The notes under the pieces are model-generated. The model saw only the letters and a program-made list of their open reading frames with translations, was not told the origin of the DNA and searched no databases. 64,000 bases of DNA, taken from contig NZ_CP085988.1 in assembly GCF_020736365.1 (NCBI RefSeq), positions 3,478,001 through 3,542,000 of the forward strand, written 5' to 3'. Positions 17,061 to 26,599 of the stretch are shown here, piece after piece. The translations under genes and the position numbers were made by a program. The first letter of the stretch is position 1. The number at the start of each line of letters is the position of its first letter. The DNA comes from Clostridium sp. M62/1. GTDB lineage: Bacteria; Bacillota; Clostridia; Lachnospirales; Lachnospiraceae.

Positions 17061-17987
17061 CTATTCTCCTCCCAGAAAAATCTTTTTTGGCTTCCACCGC
17101 TTCTCACGGGCCCGGTACTCATAAACGCCGATAAAGCGGCGCCTGCTGTCATAGACGCGGCAGAGACTGCCGTCCTCTGCGCCTGAGACTGCCGAACCCC
17201 TTCCCGCCTGGTTCTCTGCAAAGAAGTTTCCGTTGGCCAGAAGACGGTCAAGAGTCCCGCTCTCAGAGACAATCTCGGGAAGCCCGGAAAACATCTGATC
17301 CACCGGGATAACCGCGTCCTCTATCCTGCCTTCCCTTACAAGAGCCTCAACTTCAGAGAGCTTCAGGCTGTCCTTCAGAAGGAACCGATCCACCTGAGTT
17401 CTCAGAAGGTACTCCATGCAGCCGCCGCAGCCCAGTTTTTCCCCTATATCATGGCAGAGGGTTCGGATATAGGTTCCCTTGGAACAGTGAACCGTCATGG
17501 TCACTCTCGGAAGCTCGATCCGGTCAACAGTCAGGCTGAAAATCTCCACCGGGCGCGCCTTTCGCTCAATCTCCTTTCCCTCCCTGGCAAGCTCGTAGAG
17601 CTTTTTGCCGTTTACCTTGAGGGCAGAATACATGGGCGGGATCTGGCTGTAGGGTCCCACAAACCCTTCCGCAATGTCTCTGATTTTCTCCTCGTCCAGC
17701 GTCTCAGCCATCCCGCGGTTTTCATTCAGGATGGTTCCTGTGGTATCCTGGGTATCCGTGACAGCGCCCAGAAGCATCACCGTCTGGTATGTTTTGCTCC
17801 GGTCCGTCAGCATGTCGCACAGTCTGGTTCCCCGTCCCAGGCAGACCGGGAGAACTCCCTCCGCCGCCGGGTCCAGAGTCCCTGTGTGGCCGATTTTTTT
17901 CTGCTTTAAAATTCCCCTGAGCTTTGCCACCACGTCGTGGGAGGTGTAGCCCTGCTCCTTGTAAATATTTATCACTCCATGGTACAT
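17061..17987 (-). CDS. truB: tRNA pseudouridine(55) synthase TruB
   Basis: A 308-residue TruB, which makes pseudouridine 55 in the T loop of tRNA. Motifs are the N-terminal GYTSHDVV, the catalytic loop GHTGTLDPAAEGVLPV (Asp39), the KTYQ and PPMYSALKVNGKKLYELAR stretches and the SKGTYIRTLCHDIG motif. The start ATG overlaps the nrnA stop by one base (TGATG), with GGGAGG upstream. It sits in the conserved rbfA-nrnA-truB-ribF order of Firmicutes. Confidence 0.95.
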   Translation of the reverse strand: MYHGVINIYKEQGYTSHDVVAKLRGILKQKKIGHTGTLDPAAEGVLPVCLGRGTRLCDMLTDRSKTYQTVMLLGAVTDTQDTTGTILNENRGMAETLDEEKIRDIAEGFVGPYSQIPPMYSALKVNGKKLYELAREGKEIERKARPVEIFSLTVDRIELPRVTMTVHCSKGTYIRTLCHDIGEKLGCGGCMEYLLRTQVDRFLLKDSLKLSEVEALVREGRIEDAVIPVDQMFSGLPEIVSESGTLDRLLANGNFFAENQAGRGSAVSGAEDGSLCRVYDSRRRFIGVYEYRAREKRWKPKKIFLGGE

Positions 17988-18958
17988 CAGTGCTCTGCCT
18001 CCCACGCCAGAATCTGCTGCTCGATATGGGGCGCCAGATTGTTCAGCACATCGTGGATGCCGCCTGACATGGTGCAGCCTGCCGCTCGCACATGACCGCC
18101 TCCGCCGAAGTAGGCGGCGATTCTGCTGACATCCACATAGCGGCAGGAGCGCAGGCTTACCTTGAACTCACTGACGCCTGTCTCGTACATGAAAATGGCA
18201 ACCTCCACGCCCTCTGTCAGCCTGAGCTGGTCAATAATCCCATCCAGATCCTTGTTTGTGACGCCGTAGAAGTCCATCTCCTTCCTTTTGACTGCGCTGA
18301 ACACACATTTTCCATCCATAAACAGAATGCTCTCCAGAAGGGCGCGCCCTAAAATCTGGTTCTGGACATACGTTTTTCTGTAAAAGCTGCCGTCTATGAT
18401 CTCCGTGCAGTCGATCCCCTTATCCATCAGCTTTCCCGCAATTTCCATGGTCTTTCCCGAAGTACAGCTGTACTTAAATACGCCTGTATCGTGGACAATT
18501 CCCGTGTAGAGGCATTCCGCCGCAGCCAGATCGATCTTCTCCTCATCCAACAGGGTATAAACCACCTCGCTGGCAGAGCTGGCCTCAGGGCAGATGATAT
18601 TTTCTTCTGCAAATCCCCTGTTTGTTACATGGTGATCGATGCAGATGGTTGACCCGGCGCTCTCAAAGTAGGGGAGAAACACGCCCAGCCGCTCCCTGTC
18701 GCTGCTGTCTGTGGTGATACACAGATCATAGCTTTTTCCCTCTTCATACTCGCAGAGAATCTTATCAAATCCCTTCAGATAGGAAAACTTGGCAGACGGA
18801 TGATCCAGATAAATGTCAACGGACAGCCCGGGATACTGTGCAGTCAGATAATTGTAAAGCCCCAGAGCTGAGCCGACACAGTCGCCGTCCGGATTCAGAT
18901 GCCCCAGTATAACAGCTGTTTTTGCTGCGCTCAGCGCATGTTCTAATAACTGATTCAT
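17987..18958 (-). CDS. nrnA: DHH/DHHA1 phosphoesterase NrnA (nanoRNase / pAp phosphatase)
   Basis: A 323-residue enzyme that degrades very short RNAs and dephosphorylates pAp. Motifs are GHLNPDGDCVGSALGL, the TTDSSD metal site, DHHVTNRGF (DHH) and the C-terminal GGGGHVRAAGCTM of DHHA1. It follows rbfA after 119 bases that contain a short imperfect hairpin (about 18982-19010). The arrangement rbfA-nrnA-truB is standard in Firmicutes. Confidence 0.93.
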   Translation of the reverse strand: MNQLLEHALSAAKTAVILGHLNPDGDCVGSALGLYNYLTAQYPGLSVDIYLDHPSAKFSYLKGFDKILCEYEEGKSYDLCITTDSSDRERLGVFLPYFESAGSTICIDHHVTNRGFAEENIICPEASSASEVVYTLLDEEKIDLAAAECLYTGIVHDTGVFKYSCTSGKTMEIAGKLMDKGIDCTEIIDGSFYRKTYVQNQILGRALLESILFMDGKCVFSAVKRKEMDFYGVTNKDLDGIIDQLRLTEGVEVAIFMYETGVSEFKVSLRSCRYVDVSRIAAYFGGGGHVRAAGCTMSGGIHDVLNNLAPHIEQQILAWEAEH

Positions 18959-19077
18959 AGTTTTTCATCTCCTGATAAGCTGAAAGGACGGCGTTCCTGC
19001 CGCCCTTTCTGTGTATAGGCTTCAAATCCTGTCAAGCAGCCTGAGACTGCTGTCTGTGTGAAACGGCACTGCCGGCC

Positions 19078-19470
19078 CTACAGCTCATCCTCATCTGCTT
19101 CCGGTTCGTCTGTATCCAGATCCTTCGTCACCTCATTGATCAGGTGTGTCATATTGACGCCGTATTCGATGGACTGATCCAGCACAAAGGTAATCTCAGG
19201 CGTGTTCCTCAGATTGATCCTGGATGCAAGCTGTCTGCGCACAAAGCCCTCGGCGCTTTTTAAGCCCTTTATGGTCTCCTTACCGGCTTCCTCACTTCCG
19301 AGAACGCTGATATACGCCTTGCAGTATTTTAAATCCGGCGTCACCTCCACAGCCACCACGGTGGTCATGGGGTGAATCCTCGGATCCTTGATCTCACGGC
19401 TGATGATCTCGCTTAACTCTCTCTGAACCTCACTGTTAATTCTTGTATTCTTAATGCTGTTTTTTCGCAT
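19078..19470 (-). CDS. rbfA: 30S ribosome-binding factor A
   Basis: A 130-residue KH-type protein that binds the 30S subunit and helps 16S rRNA maturation at low temperature. Typical features are RINSEVQRELSEIISREIKDPRI, the strand VTPDLKYCKAYISVLG and LRNTPEITFVLDQSIEYG. The ATG at 19470 has GAGGAAA before it; longer frames run back into infB and lack a site. The C-terminal tail is acidic. The gene starts 49 bases after infB. Confidence 0.95.
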   Translation of the reverse strand: MRKNSIKNTRINSEVQRELSEIISREIKDPRIHPMTTVVAVEVTPDLKYCKAYISVLGSEEAGKETIKGLKSAEGFVRRQLASRINLRNTPEITFVLDQSIEYGVNMTHLINEVTKDLDTDEPEADEDEL

Positions 19471-19519
19471 ATTTCCTCGCTTTCCAGTCTGCTGCACGTC
19501 CGGCGGCATCCCGCGCCTG

Positions 19520-22507
19520 TTAGCGCGGAACCTCCACCATCGCATATGCCTCAATCATATCGTCTTCCTGGAGATCGTTGAATTTCTCAAATACAAGACC
19601 GCACTCGTAGCCTGCTGCAACCTCCTTCACATCATCCTTAAACCGCTTTAAGGATGCCAGGTTGCCGTCGAAAATCTGCTCGCCGTCGCGGGTGATTCTC
19701 GCCTTGCAGCCTCTCTGGAACTTTCCGTCCAGCACATAGGAACCGGCAATGGTTCCCACGCCGGAGGCCTTGAAGGTCTGGCGCACAACTGCATGGCCAA
19801 TTACCTGCTCCTCGAAGATCGGGTCAAGCATACCCTTCATGGCTGCCTCCACATCCTCGATTGCCTGGTAGATGACGCGGTACAGTCTCACATCAACCTT
19901 CTCCCGCTCTGCGATGGACTTGGCTGTCGCATCAGGACGCACGTTGAAACCGATGATAATCGCGTTGGATGCTGCCGCCAGGTTTACGTCGGACTCGTTG
20001 ATTGCGCCTACGCCGCCGTGGATCACCTTTACCATAACCTCCTCGTTGGAGAGCTTGGTAAGGCTCTGCTTTACAGCCTCCACGGAGCCCTGCACGTCTG
20101 CCTTCACGATAATCGGAAGCTCCTTCACATTTCCGGCCTTGATCTGTGAGAACAGATCATCCAGTGATAATTTTGCCTTTGTATCTTCAATTAACTTGTT
20201 CTTGCCCTCAGAGATGAAGGTCTCTGCGAAGTTTCTCGCCTCCTTCTCATTCTCTGTAGCCACAAATACCTCTCCGGCGTTGGGGACGTCATTTAATCCC
20301 AGAATCTCTACCGGTGTGGACGGTCCTGCCTCTTTTACACGGCGGCCCTTGTCGTCCATCATGGCACGGACCTTTCCGTAGCAGGAACCGCAGGCAACGG
20401 GATCGCCTACATGGAGGGTTCCCTTCTGTACCAGGACAGTGGCAACCGGTCCTTTGCCCTTGTCAAGCTCTGCCTCGATGATAAGGCCTCTTGCGCGGCG
20501 GTTCGGGTTTGCCTTCAGCTCCTTCACCTCAGCAGTTAAGAGGATCATCTCCAGAAGCTCCTCGATTCCCTCCTTGGTGTGAGCGGACACCGGCACGAAC
20601 ACTGTGCTTCCGCCCCAGTCCTCGGCAACCAGCTCATACTCGATTAATTCCTGCTTTACCTTTTCCACATTGGCGCTTGGCTTATCAATCTTGTTGACCG
20701 CCACAATGATCTCAACGCCTGCCGCCTTGGCGTGGTTGATGGCCTCGATGGTCTGGGGCATCACGCCGTCGTCTGCAGCTACTACAAGAATGGCGATATC
20801 TGTGGACTTGGCGCCGCGCATACGCATGGCTGTGAACGCCTCATGTCCCGGTGTATCCAGGAAGGTGATCTTCTGGCCGTTCTTCTCAACCACATAGGCA
20901 CCGATATGCTGGGTGATTCCTCCGGCCTCCTTTGCCGTCACATTCGTCTGGCGGATGGCATCGAGAAGGGAGGTCTTTCCGTGGTCAACGTGTCCCATAA
21001 CACATACAACCGGCGGACGCTCCACCATATCCTTCTCGTCCTCCTCATCCTCTCTGAGGAGCTCCTCGATCACATCGACCTTTTCCTCCTTCTCGCAGAG
21101 GATGTCAAATTCCATGGCGATCTCTTCAGCCTTGTCGTAATCAACCTCCTGGTTGATGGTGACAACGGTTCCCTGAAGGAACAGCTTCTTTACAATCACG
21201 GACGGCTGCATCTTCATCTTCTCAGCCAGCTCCTTGATGGTGATAACCTCCGGCAGAATAATGGTCTTTACTTCCTCTCTCTTAGGCTCTTCCTTCTTCT
21301 GAGGCATGATGAAGGCTCCCTTTCCGGGCTTTCCTCCTCTGCCCGGCTTTGTGCGAAGCTCCTCCTCGCGGTCAGGCCTGCTGTACTTGTCGTTCTTGTA
21401 ATCGTTCTTATAGTTGTTCTTGCTCTGCTTTGTATTCTGCTGCTTCTGAACAACCGGTCCGTCAAAGGATGGCTTCGGGATGCTTAAGCCGCCTCTGTCG
21501 CCTCCGCGGCCTCTCTGACCGTCACGGTTAAAGCCTCCGCGGCCTCCGTCACGGCTTCCCTGACCATCACGGTTAAAGCCTCTTCCTCCGTCGCGGCCTC
21601 CCTGACCGTCACGGTTAAAGCCCCTTCCTCCGTCGCGGCTTCCCTGATTATCACGGTTGAAGCCTCTTCCTCCGTCACGGTTTCCCTGACCGTCGCGGCT
21701 TCCCTGATTATCACGGTTAAAGCTTCTTCCTCCGTCGCGGCCTCCCTGGTTATCACGGTTAAAGCCTCTTCCTCCGTCGCGGCCTCCCTGGCCGTCACGG
21801 TTAAAGCCTCTTCCTCCATCGCGGCCTCCCTGGCCGTCTCTGTTAAAGCTTCTTCCTCCGTCGCGGCTTCCCTGGCCGTCACGGTTAAAGCTTCTTCCTC
21901 CGTCGCGGCCTCCCTGGCCGTCACGGTTAAAGCTTCTTCCTCCGTCGCGGTTTCCCTGGCCTGCCTCACGGCTTCCCTGATTTCCCTGGCCGTTCTGGTT
22001 TCCCTGACGTCCCTGGCCGTTTCCTCCCTGGGAGCGTCCCTGGCCCTGTCTCTGTCCGCCGGATGGTTTGCTGCTCTTCATTGTACTGTTCTGCGGACGG
22101 TATACAGCCGTAATCCTCTTCTTCGGCGGCTCGGCTGTTCCGTTTCCGTCTGCTTCTGTCTTTACTGGTTCTCTCTTAATCTCTTCCACTCTCGCTGCTT
22201 CCGCCTTTCCTATTCTTTCCTTTTGTACCTGTTCCCAATTCTCCCGGTTTTCCTGGGATTTGACTCTCGAGCTGTCCTGTTCCTCTCTGGAAGGCGCTCT
22301 GCCCTCAGATTCTCCCATCCCTTTAACCGGCGTCGGCTCCTTCTCTGCCCTGGCGGGCTTTCCGGCAAAGCCTCTCCGCACTGCGTCGATCTGCTCACCG
22401 CTCACATTAGAGGAATGACTTTTCACCTCATAACCCTGCGCCCTCAGCAAATCCAGCACCTCTTTATTGGTTCTGCCCAGCTCCCTGGACAACTCATTGA
22501 CTCTCAT
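19520..22507 (-). CDS. infB: Translation initiation factor IF-2 with a repeat-rich N-terminal region
   Basis: A 995-residue IF-2, the GTPase that brings initiator tRNA to the 30S subunit. Order: IF2-N domain (residues 1-50, [19 protein letters not shown]), a charged linker, a low-complexity Gly/Arg/Asp/Asn region (about 185-331) of near-identical 14-residue units, a second IF2-N domain (about 405-455), the GTPase domain (G1 GHVDHGKT, G3 DTPGH, G4 NKID) and C-terminal domains II-IV. The ATG at 22507 has GGAGG upstream and overlaps the end of ylxQ by 14 bases. The linker is unusually regular and arginine-rich for IF-2. Confidence 0.96.
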   Translation of the reverse strand: MRVNELSRELGRTNKEVLDLLRAQGYEVKSHSSNVSGEQIDAVRRGFAGKPARAEKEPTPVKGMGESEGRAPSREEQDSSRVKSQENRENWEQVQKERIGKAEAARVEEIKREPVKTEADGNGTAEPPKKRITAVYRPQNSTMKSSKPSGGQRQGQGRSQGGNGQGRQGNQNGQGNQGSREAGQGNRDGGRSFNRDGQGGRDGGRSFNRDGQGSRDGGRSFNRDGQGGRDGGRGFNRDGQGGRDGGRGFNRDNQGGRDGGRSFNRDNQGSRDGQGNRDGGRGFNRDNQGSRDGGRGFNRDGQGGRDGGRGFNRDGQGSRDGGRGGFNRDGQRGRGGDRGGLSIPKPSFDGPVVQKQQNTKQSKNNYKNDYKNDKYSRPDREEELRTKPGRGGKPGKGAFIMPQKKEEPKREEVKTIILPEVITIKELAEKMKMQPSVIVKKLFLQGTVVTINQEVDYDKAEEIAMEFDILCEKEEKVDVIEELLREDEEDEKDMVERPPVVCVMGHVDHGKTSLLDAIRQTNVTAKEAGGITQHIGAYVVEKNGQKITFLDTPGHEAFTAMRMRGAKSTDIAILVVAADDGVMPQTIEAINHAKAAGVEIIVAVNKIDKPSANVEKVKQELIEYELVAEDWGGSTVFVPVSAHTKEGIEELLEMILLTAEVKELKANPNRRARGLIIEAELDKGKGPVATVLVQKGTLHVGDPVACGSCYGKVRAMMDDKGRRVKEAGPSTPVEILGLNDVPNAGEVFVATENEKEARNFAETFISEGKNKLIEDTKAKLSLDDLFSQIKAGNVKELPIIVKADVQGSVEAVKQSLTKLSNEEVMVKVIHGGVGAINESDVNLAAASNAIIIGFNVRPDATAKSIAEREKVDVRLYRVIYQAIEDVEAAMKGMLDPIFEEQVIGHAVVRQTFKASGVGTIAGSYVLDGKFQRGCKARITRDGEQIFDGNLASLKRFKDDVKEVAAGYECGLVFEKFNDLQEDDMIEAYAMVEVPR
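21515..21955 (-). repeat. Ten-copy 42-base coding repeat in infB
   Basis: Ten units of 14 codons, of consensus GxRDGGRxFNRDxQ with x often G/S/N, plus one partial unit (GSRDGQ). The units are nearly identical in DNA, which indicates recent expansion by slippage or unequal recombination and makes copy-number variation likely between strains. The encoded segment resembles RGG-type RNA-binding tails. Confidence 0.9.
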
Positions 22508-22826
22508 GCTTACCGCCTCCATTCTGATTCAACTGTTTCACGAGTGCTTTCGCCAAACCGCTGTCCAGTACGGCAACCGATGCACGCATCTCCTTGCCCA
22601 TGGAGTGGCCCAGTTCCTCTTTCGTTCCGAAAAAATACAGTGGGACTTTATAATAAGTACACATGTTTGTAAACATTTTTCTGGTATTGTCTGAGGCCTC
22701 CTCTGAAACGAGTACCAGGAAGGCTCTGCCCTCCTTTACGGCCTTTTCTGTCATAAATTCTCCGCTTGCTGTTTTCCCTGCCTTGGTAGCAAGACCCAGA
22801 AGATTAAGCGCCTTCTTACTGCTGTC
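22494..22826 (-). CDS. ylxQ: L7Ae/L30e-type ribosomal-associated protein YlxQ
   Basis: A 110-residue RNA-binding protein of the L7Ae/L30e/Gadd45 fold with [31 protein letters not shown] and the C-terminal [14 protein letters not shown] pattern. It is the conserved small gene between ylxR and infB. The best start is the TTG at 22826, which overlaps the ylxR end and has GGAG nearby, because the family begins just before the LLGLA motif. An ATG at 22859 would overlap ylxR by 44 bases. Its exact role is unknown. Confidence 0.85.
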   Translation of the reverse strand, partial: DSSKKALNLLGLATKAGKTASGEFMTEKAVKEGRAFLVLVSEEASDNTRKMFTNMCTYYKVPLYFFGTKEELGHSMGKEMRASVAVLDSGLAKALVKQLNQNGGGKHESQ

Positions 22827-23085
22827 CAATCTGCTCCATCTCCTTTTCCAATGCCTCATACACTTCCTTTGGAATGGCCATCTTCAGGGAGCGTTCCAGC
22901 CCCCTGCTCTTTACGGCCTTTTTAAAGCATTCCATGGAAGGGCAGATATAAGCTCCGCGTCCGTTCCTGCGTCCGGTGGCGTCGATGACGATCTCATCCT
23001 CAGTAGTTTTGAGCACGCGGATCATTTCCTTTTTGCTTTTCATCTCGCCGCAGCCGATGCACTGTCTGAGCGGGATCTTCTTCAT
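22816..23085 (-). CDS. ylxR: YlxR (DUF448) family protein
   Basis: An 89-residue protein with PLRQCIGCGEMKSKKEMIR and GRGAYICPSMECFKKAVK, the DUF448 signature with four cysteines. It is a conserved nucleic-acid-binding protein of the nusA operon whose role is not settled; in some species it influences transcription. The ATG at 23085 is preferred over the TTG two codons earlier. Confidence 0.88.
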   Translation of the reverse strand: MKKIPLRQCIGCGEMKSKKEMIRVLKTTEDEIVIDATGRRNGRGAYICPSMECFKKAVKSRGLERSLKMAIPKEVYEALEKEMEQIGQQ

Positions 23086-23151
23086 TCCCAATTTCTCTCA
23101 CTTCCCAATCTGGTTTTCTGCTGCGCTTTAAAGACCGGATCGATGCCGGAA

Positions 23152-24378
23152 TTACTGCCCGTCACTGTAGACGGCGCCGCTCTCCAGCCCGCTCTCCAAA
23201 GCTTCCTCTGCCTGTTCCTCCATACTGTCCTCTGCGTCCTGAGGCTCCGTGTAATCGGAGAAGTCATCGGCCTGCGTGCTCTCCGGAAGTCCCTCCTCGA
23301 AGCCCTGCTCGTAGCCCATCTCCATCTCGTCGAAGAGCCCTGACTCTCTGGCCTGGGTCTCGCTCTTAATGTCGATCTTGAAGCCTGTAAGCCTTGCTGC
23401 AAGTCTTGCGTTCTGGCCTTCCTTGCCGATAGCCAGGGAGAGCTGGTAGTCAGGCACGATCACCTGAGCCTCTCTCGCCTCCTCGTCGGCAGCTACAAAG
23501 ATCACCTTGGCCGGGCTCAGCGCATTCTCAATTAAGAGGGCAGGATTGTCATCCCAGTTGATAATGTCAATCTTCTCGCCGTTTAACTCGCTTACCACGG
23601 AGTTAACTCTCGCGCCGTTTAAACCCACGCATGCGCCCACCGGATCCACGTTCGGATCGTTGGATGCCACTGCAATCTTTGTCCTGGAGCCTGCCTCCCG
23701 GGCAATGGCCTTGATCTCCACGGTTCCGTCCTTCACCTCAGCCACCTCGGACTCGAACAGGCGCTTTACCAGATCCGGATGGGTTCTGGATACAGTAATC
23801 CTCGGCCCCTTCTTCGTATTTTTCACCTCGAGGATAAAGAGCTTGATGTGCTGGGTCGGCTTAAACTCCTCCCCCTTCACCTGCTCGCTCTCCTTGAGGA
23901 CTGCGTCAATCTTTCCAAGGTCAATGTACACGTCGTGGCCTACATAGCGCTGAACGATTCCTGTCACCACATCTTTTTCGCGGCAGTACCAGTGATCGAA
24001 TAAAGCGGTGCGCTCCTCCTCGCGGATTTTCTGGAGAATTACGTTTTTAGCGTTCTGGGTGGCAATTCGTCCGAACTCCTTGGAGTTGATGTTTACGCGG
24101 ACAATATCGCCGTACACATGCCTGGGATCCATCAGCTTTGCCTCTGCAAGGCTTACCTGAGTCAGCGGATCCTCCACGTTCTCAACCACTTCCTTCTCAG
24201 CGTAGACAGCAAAATCACATTTTTCCCTGTCAATATAAACCTTGATATTATCTGCCCTGCCGAAGTGGTTCTTGCAAGCTGTGAGAAGGGAATTTTCGAT
24301 GGCCTCGAAAAGCACCTCCTTGCTGATATTATTTTCCTTTTCCAGCACGTTTAACGCTTCGAACAACTCTTTACTCAT
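23152..24378 (-). CDS. nusA: Transcription termination/antitermination factor NusA
   Basis: A 408-residue NusA, which binds RNA polymerase and RNA and controls pausing, termination and antitermination. The N-terminal domain ([21 protein letters not shown]), S1 domain ([24 protein letters not shown]) and two KH domains ([36 protein letters not shown]) are visible. The C-terminal 60 residues are acidic and lack the repeats found in proteobacteria. AGGAGG lies 13 bases upstream, a slightly long spacing. Confidence 0.96.
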   Translation of the reverse strand: MSKELFEALNVLEKENNISKEVLFEAIENSLLTACKNHFGRADNIKVYIDREKCDFAVYAEKEVVENVEDPLTQVSLAEAKLMDPRHVYGDIVRVNINSKEFGRIATQNAKNVILQKIREEERTALFDHWYCREKDVVTGIVQRYVGHDVYIDLGKIDAVLKESEQVKGEEFKPTQHIKLFILEVKNTKKGPRITVSRTHPDLVKRLFESEVAEVKDGTVEIKAIAREAGSRTKIAVASNDPNVDPVGACVGLNGARVNSVVSELNGEKIDIINWDDNPALLIENALSPAKVIFVAADEEAREAQVIVPDYQLSLAIGKEGQNARLAARLTGFKIDIKSETQARESGLFDEMEMGYEQGFEEGLPESTQADDFSDYTEPQDAEDSMEEQAEEALESGLESGAVYSDGQ

Positions 24379-24402
24379 TTTCTTTTTTTATCCTCCTATC
24401 GT

Positions 24403-24870
24403 TTAAAAATCAAAGGCCAGGCGTATTAACGCAATGTCTGATTTCTCAAGGACGAGTTCGCTCTCATCCTCCATGGAAAGTGTCACTGTATCTGCATCGT
24501 ATGCTTTCAGGGCTCCTGTAAATTCCTTCTGTCTGTTAATCGGGCGGTAAAGTCTTACCTCCACAGCCTTTCCAAGGCTGCGGGCAAAGTCTTTTTCCTT
24601 TTTAAGAGGGCGGCCCAGTCCCGGTGAGCTTACTTCCAGAATATAGCTGTCGGCGATGAAATCCTCCTTGTCAAGCCAGTCGCCCAGCTCCCTGCTCACC
24701 ACCTCACAGTCGTCTACCGTGATGCCGCCTTCCTTATCGATATAGGCTCTCAGATACCAGAGTCCGGCCTCACGCACGTACTCCACATCTACCAGTTCAA
24801 ATTTGTACTTTTCAAGAAGGGGAAGCAGCCACGCTTCTACCTTTGACTCATATTCTTCTCTTTTTGCCAT
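24403..24870 (-). CDS. rimP: Ribosome maturation factor RimP
   Basis: A 155-residue RimP, needed for 30S subunit maturation. Visible motifs are the N-terminal FELVDVEYVREAGLWYLRAYIDKEGGI, the central DDCEVVSRELGDWLD and SPGLGRPLKKEKDFARSLGK. It is the first gene of the rimP-nusA-ylxR-ylxQ-infB-rbfA operon, behind a promoter at 25007-25035 and a leader with two hairpins. Confidence 0.95.
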   Translation of the reverse strand: MAKREEYESKVEAWLLPLLEKYKFELVDVEYVREAGLWYLRAYIDKEGGITVDDCEVVSRELGDWLDKEDFIADSYILEVSSPGLGRPLKKEKDFARSLGKAVEVRLYRPINRQKEFTGALKAYDADTVTLSMEDESELVLEKSDIALIRLAFDF

Positions 24871-24913
24871 TCAAACACCGCCTTTCTCTGTGTCCTGCCA
24901 GAGCATTCTGCCA

Positions 24914-24940
24914 TGCAGGAAACACAATTTTGCTTCCTGC
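24914..24940 (-). other. Small hairpin in the rimP leader
   Basis: TGCAGGAA and TTCCTGCA form a perfect 8-base-pair stem around an 11-base AT-rich loop, between the terminator-like hairpin at 24951 and the rimP start. Confidence 0.5.
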
Positions 24941-24950
24941 AAAACAAAGT

Positions 24951-24979
24951 GAAAGAGTGGACTTTTGGTCCACTCTTTC
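24951..24979 (-). terminator. Terminator-like hairpin in the rimP operon leader
   Basis: A perfect 12-base-pair stem (GAAAGAGTGGAC / GTCCACTCTTTC) with a 5-base loop is followed on the minus strand by ACTTTGTTTTGC. It lies downstream of a good promoter (25007-25035) and upstream of rimP. It could therefore attenuate the rimP-nusA operon as well as stop read-through from the nitroreductase gene. Confidence 0.65.
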
Positions 24980-25006
24980 TAGTCAGTCTATTATGTTATC
25001 GCAATA

Positions 25007-25035
25007 AGTATAGCACCTTTTGCAGCGGAGTGCAA
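25007..25035 (-). promoter_or_regulatory. Sigma-A promoter of the rimP-nusA-infB operon
   Basis: On the minus strand TTGCAC (25035-25030), a 17-base spacer and TATACT (25012-25007). Predicted leader length to rimP is about 130 bases. Confidence 0.65.
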
Positions 25036-25168
25036 GGGGATCGTCGAGGGTTTTTGAGGGATTTTTACATTTTATATCCCCTGTTTCTCCATTAAAACCT
25101 CTGCCCTCTCCTGGGGCGTTCTGATTCTCATTTCTGCACTCGCAGTCCTAACCATAGCCCCCGCAGTC

Positions 25169-25693
25169 CTAATCTTGCCCATACCGGTTGAACCAGGCCC
25201 TCTTCTCAAAGGGCAGCCTGGCCACAGATTTAAACGGCTTTTCGGGAATTCCCACAGGCAGATAGAGAACGACCTGCATATCCTCCGGAACCCCCAGAAG
25301 TCTCCCGATCTCCTCTGCGCGCCGTCCCAGAATCTGGCCCTCGATCCAGGTGGTGGCATACCCCTTGGCCGTGATGGCCAGGAGAATATTTTCCGCCGCC
25401 GCGCTGTAGTCCTGAATGTGGTAGGAGGCGCCGCTGGGCGCCATCGTGTACTTGGTGAGCACCAGAATGGCCGCCGGAGCCGTCATGGCCCACGCCCGGC
25501 CATAGATTTCGCCGATCTTTTTTACAAGCTCCGGCTCGTCCACTGCGATAAACTGTGTTGTCTGCAGGTTGCAGCCGGACGGTGCGGCTGTCCCCGCCTC
25601 CAGGATCTCTCTCAAATCCTCTCTCGGCACAGGTTCTTTCTTAAACACATCCCTGTAGCTTTTTCTTTTCTTTATGGCTTCCAGTACGTTCAT
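25169..25693 (-). CDS. Nitroreductase family protein
   Basis: A 174-residue FMN-dependent oxidoreductase. Family features are KKRKSYRDVFKKEPVP at the N-terminus, the AAPSGCNLQTTQF flavin-contact loop, and a C-terminal ATTWIEGQ, GVPEDMQVVLYLPVGIPE stretch. The protein is short but has the expected ends. The substrate is unknown. It is last in a probable operon with the nitrilase-type gene and the hybrid kinase (46-base gap). GGAGGGG precedes the ATG. Confidence 0.85.
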   Translation of the reverse strand: MNVLEAIKKRKSYRDVFKKEPVPREDLREILEAGTAAPSGCNLQTTQFIAVDEPELVKKIGEIYGRAWAMTAPAAILVLTKYTMAPSGASYHIQDYSAAAENILLAITAKGYATTWIEGQILGRRAEEIGRLLGVPEDMQVVLYLPVGIPEKPFKSVARLPFEKRAWFNRYGQD

Positions 25694-25738
25694 CTTGACC
25701 CCTCCTTCTCCTTTTTTGCTTTCCTTTTGCTTCTGCAG

Positions 25739-26599
25739 CTATCTGTCCTTCGCAGCACTGCCCTTTTTGTAAATCACCTCATACACATCTGTGCGCCTGT
25801 TTTCCAGGGACGGCAGCTGCTCTCTGATTTTATCGAGATAGTCCAGATCGATCTGGGCATAGGTAATACATTCCTCATCTCTGGCTCTGGCAATAACAGT
25901 TCCCCATGGATCTGCCACCAGACTGTTTCCGTAGGCTGTATAGGCCGGCTTTGTCCCTGTCTGTCCGGCAGCTATGATGTAGCAGCCATTTTCAATGGCA
26001 CGGGCTCTGAGAAGCGGCTCCCAGTGATCCTTGCCGGTAGGCATGGTAAAGCTGGAAGGGACGAAAATCACCTGAGCCCCTGAAAGAGCCATCAGGCGGT
26101 AGAGCTCCGGAAACCTCACGTCATAGCAGACAGACATTCCGAACACGCCCAGCTCTGTCTCTGCCGTGACAATCTCCTCTCCCCCCTGCACCCGATCCGA
26201 CTCCCTGAACGGAGTTCCGTCCGAAAGGGTGATGTCAAACATATGGAGCTTGCGGTAACCGGCGATAATCTCTCCCTCCGGGTTAATGAGAAAGCTCAGA
26301 TTTCTGGATCGCTTCTGCCCGGGCACCTGCTCTGTGATGCTGCCCGCATGGATGTAAACTCCGTGCTTTTTCGCCTCCTCACACAGGATCTCTGAAGTAT
26401 AGCCGGGAACTTCCTCCCTGCCCCCTCCCTCTCCTGTATTCTTTCCAATCAGGTTCATCACCTCAGGAAAGCAGATGAGCTTTGCCCCGTGGGCGGCGGC
26501 CTCCTCTATAAAGCGGCGGGCCTTTTTAAGATTTTCTCCCTTGTCATTCTGGGTATCCATCTGGATGAGAGCTGCCTCATATTTTCTGATCTGTTTCAT
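25739..26599 (-). CDS. Carbon-nitrogen hydrolase (nitrilase superfamily amidase)
   Basis: A 286-residue enzyme with the catalytic triad of the nitrilase superfamily: Glu46 (CFPEVMN), Lys117 (YRKLHMFD) and Cys158 (SVCYDVRFPELYR). These motifs place it in the Nit1/Nit2 branch, whose members hydrolyse omega-amides of 2-oxo acids or deaminated glutathione. Its start lies inside the end of the hybrid kinase gene (23-base overlap), with GAGGAG upstream, so the kinase and this enzyme are translated from one message. The exact amide is unknown. Confidence 0.87.
   Translation of the reverse strand: MKQIRKYEAALIQMDTQNDKGENLKKARRFIEEAAAHGAKLICFPEVMNLIGKNTGEGGGREEVPGYTSEILCEEAKKHGVYIHAGSITEQVPGQKRSRNLSFLINPEGEIIAGYRKLHMFDITLSDGTPFRESDRVQGGEEIVTAETELGVFGMSVCYDVRFPELYRLMALSGAQVIFVPSSFTMPTGKDHWEPLLRARAIENGCYIIAAGQTGTKPAYTAYGNSLVADPWGTVIARARDEECITYAQIDLDYLDKIREQLPSLENRRTDVYEVIYKKGSAAKDR

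Noticed and set aside
20732..21487. Long plus-strand open frame antisense to infB
   Set aside because: Codon bias of infB creates open antisense frames; no promoter, ribosome binding site or family match.
21515..21955. Regular repeats that look CRISPR-like at first glance
   Set aside because: The units are adjacent, lack unique spacers and are in frame in infB.
21484..21969. Open frame of Ala/Glu/Thr-rich repeats in another minus-strand frame of infB
   Set aside because: It is a frame-shadow of the 42-base coding repeat; the true infB frame continues through it.
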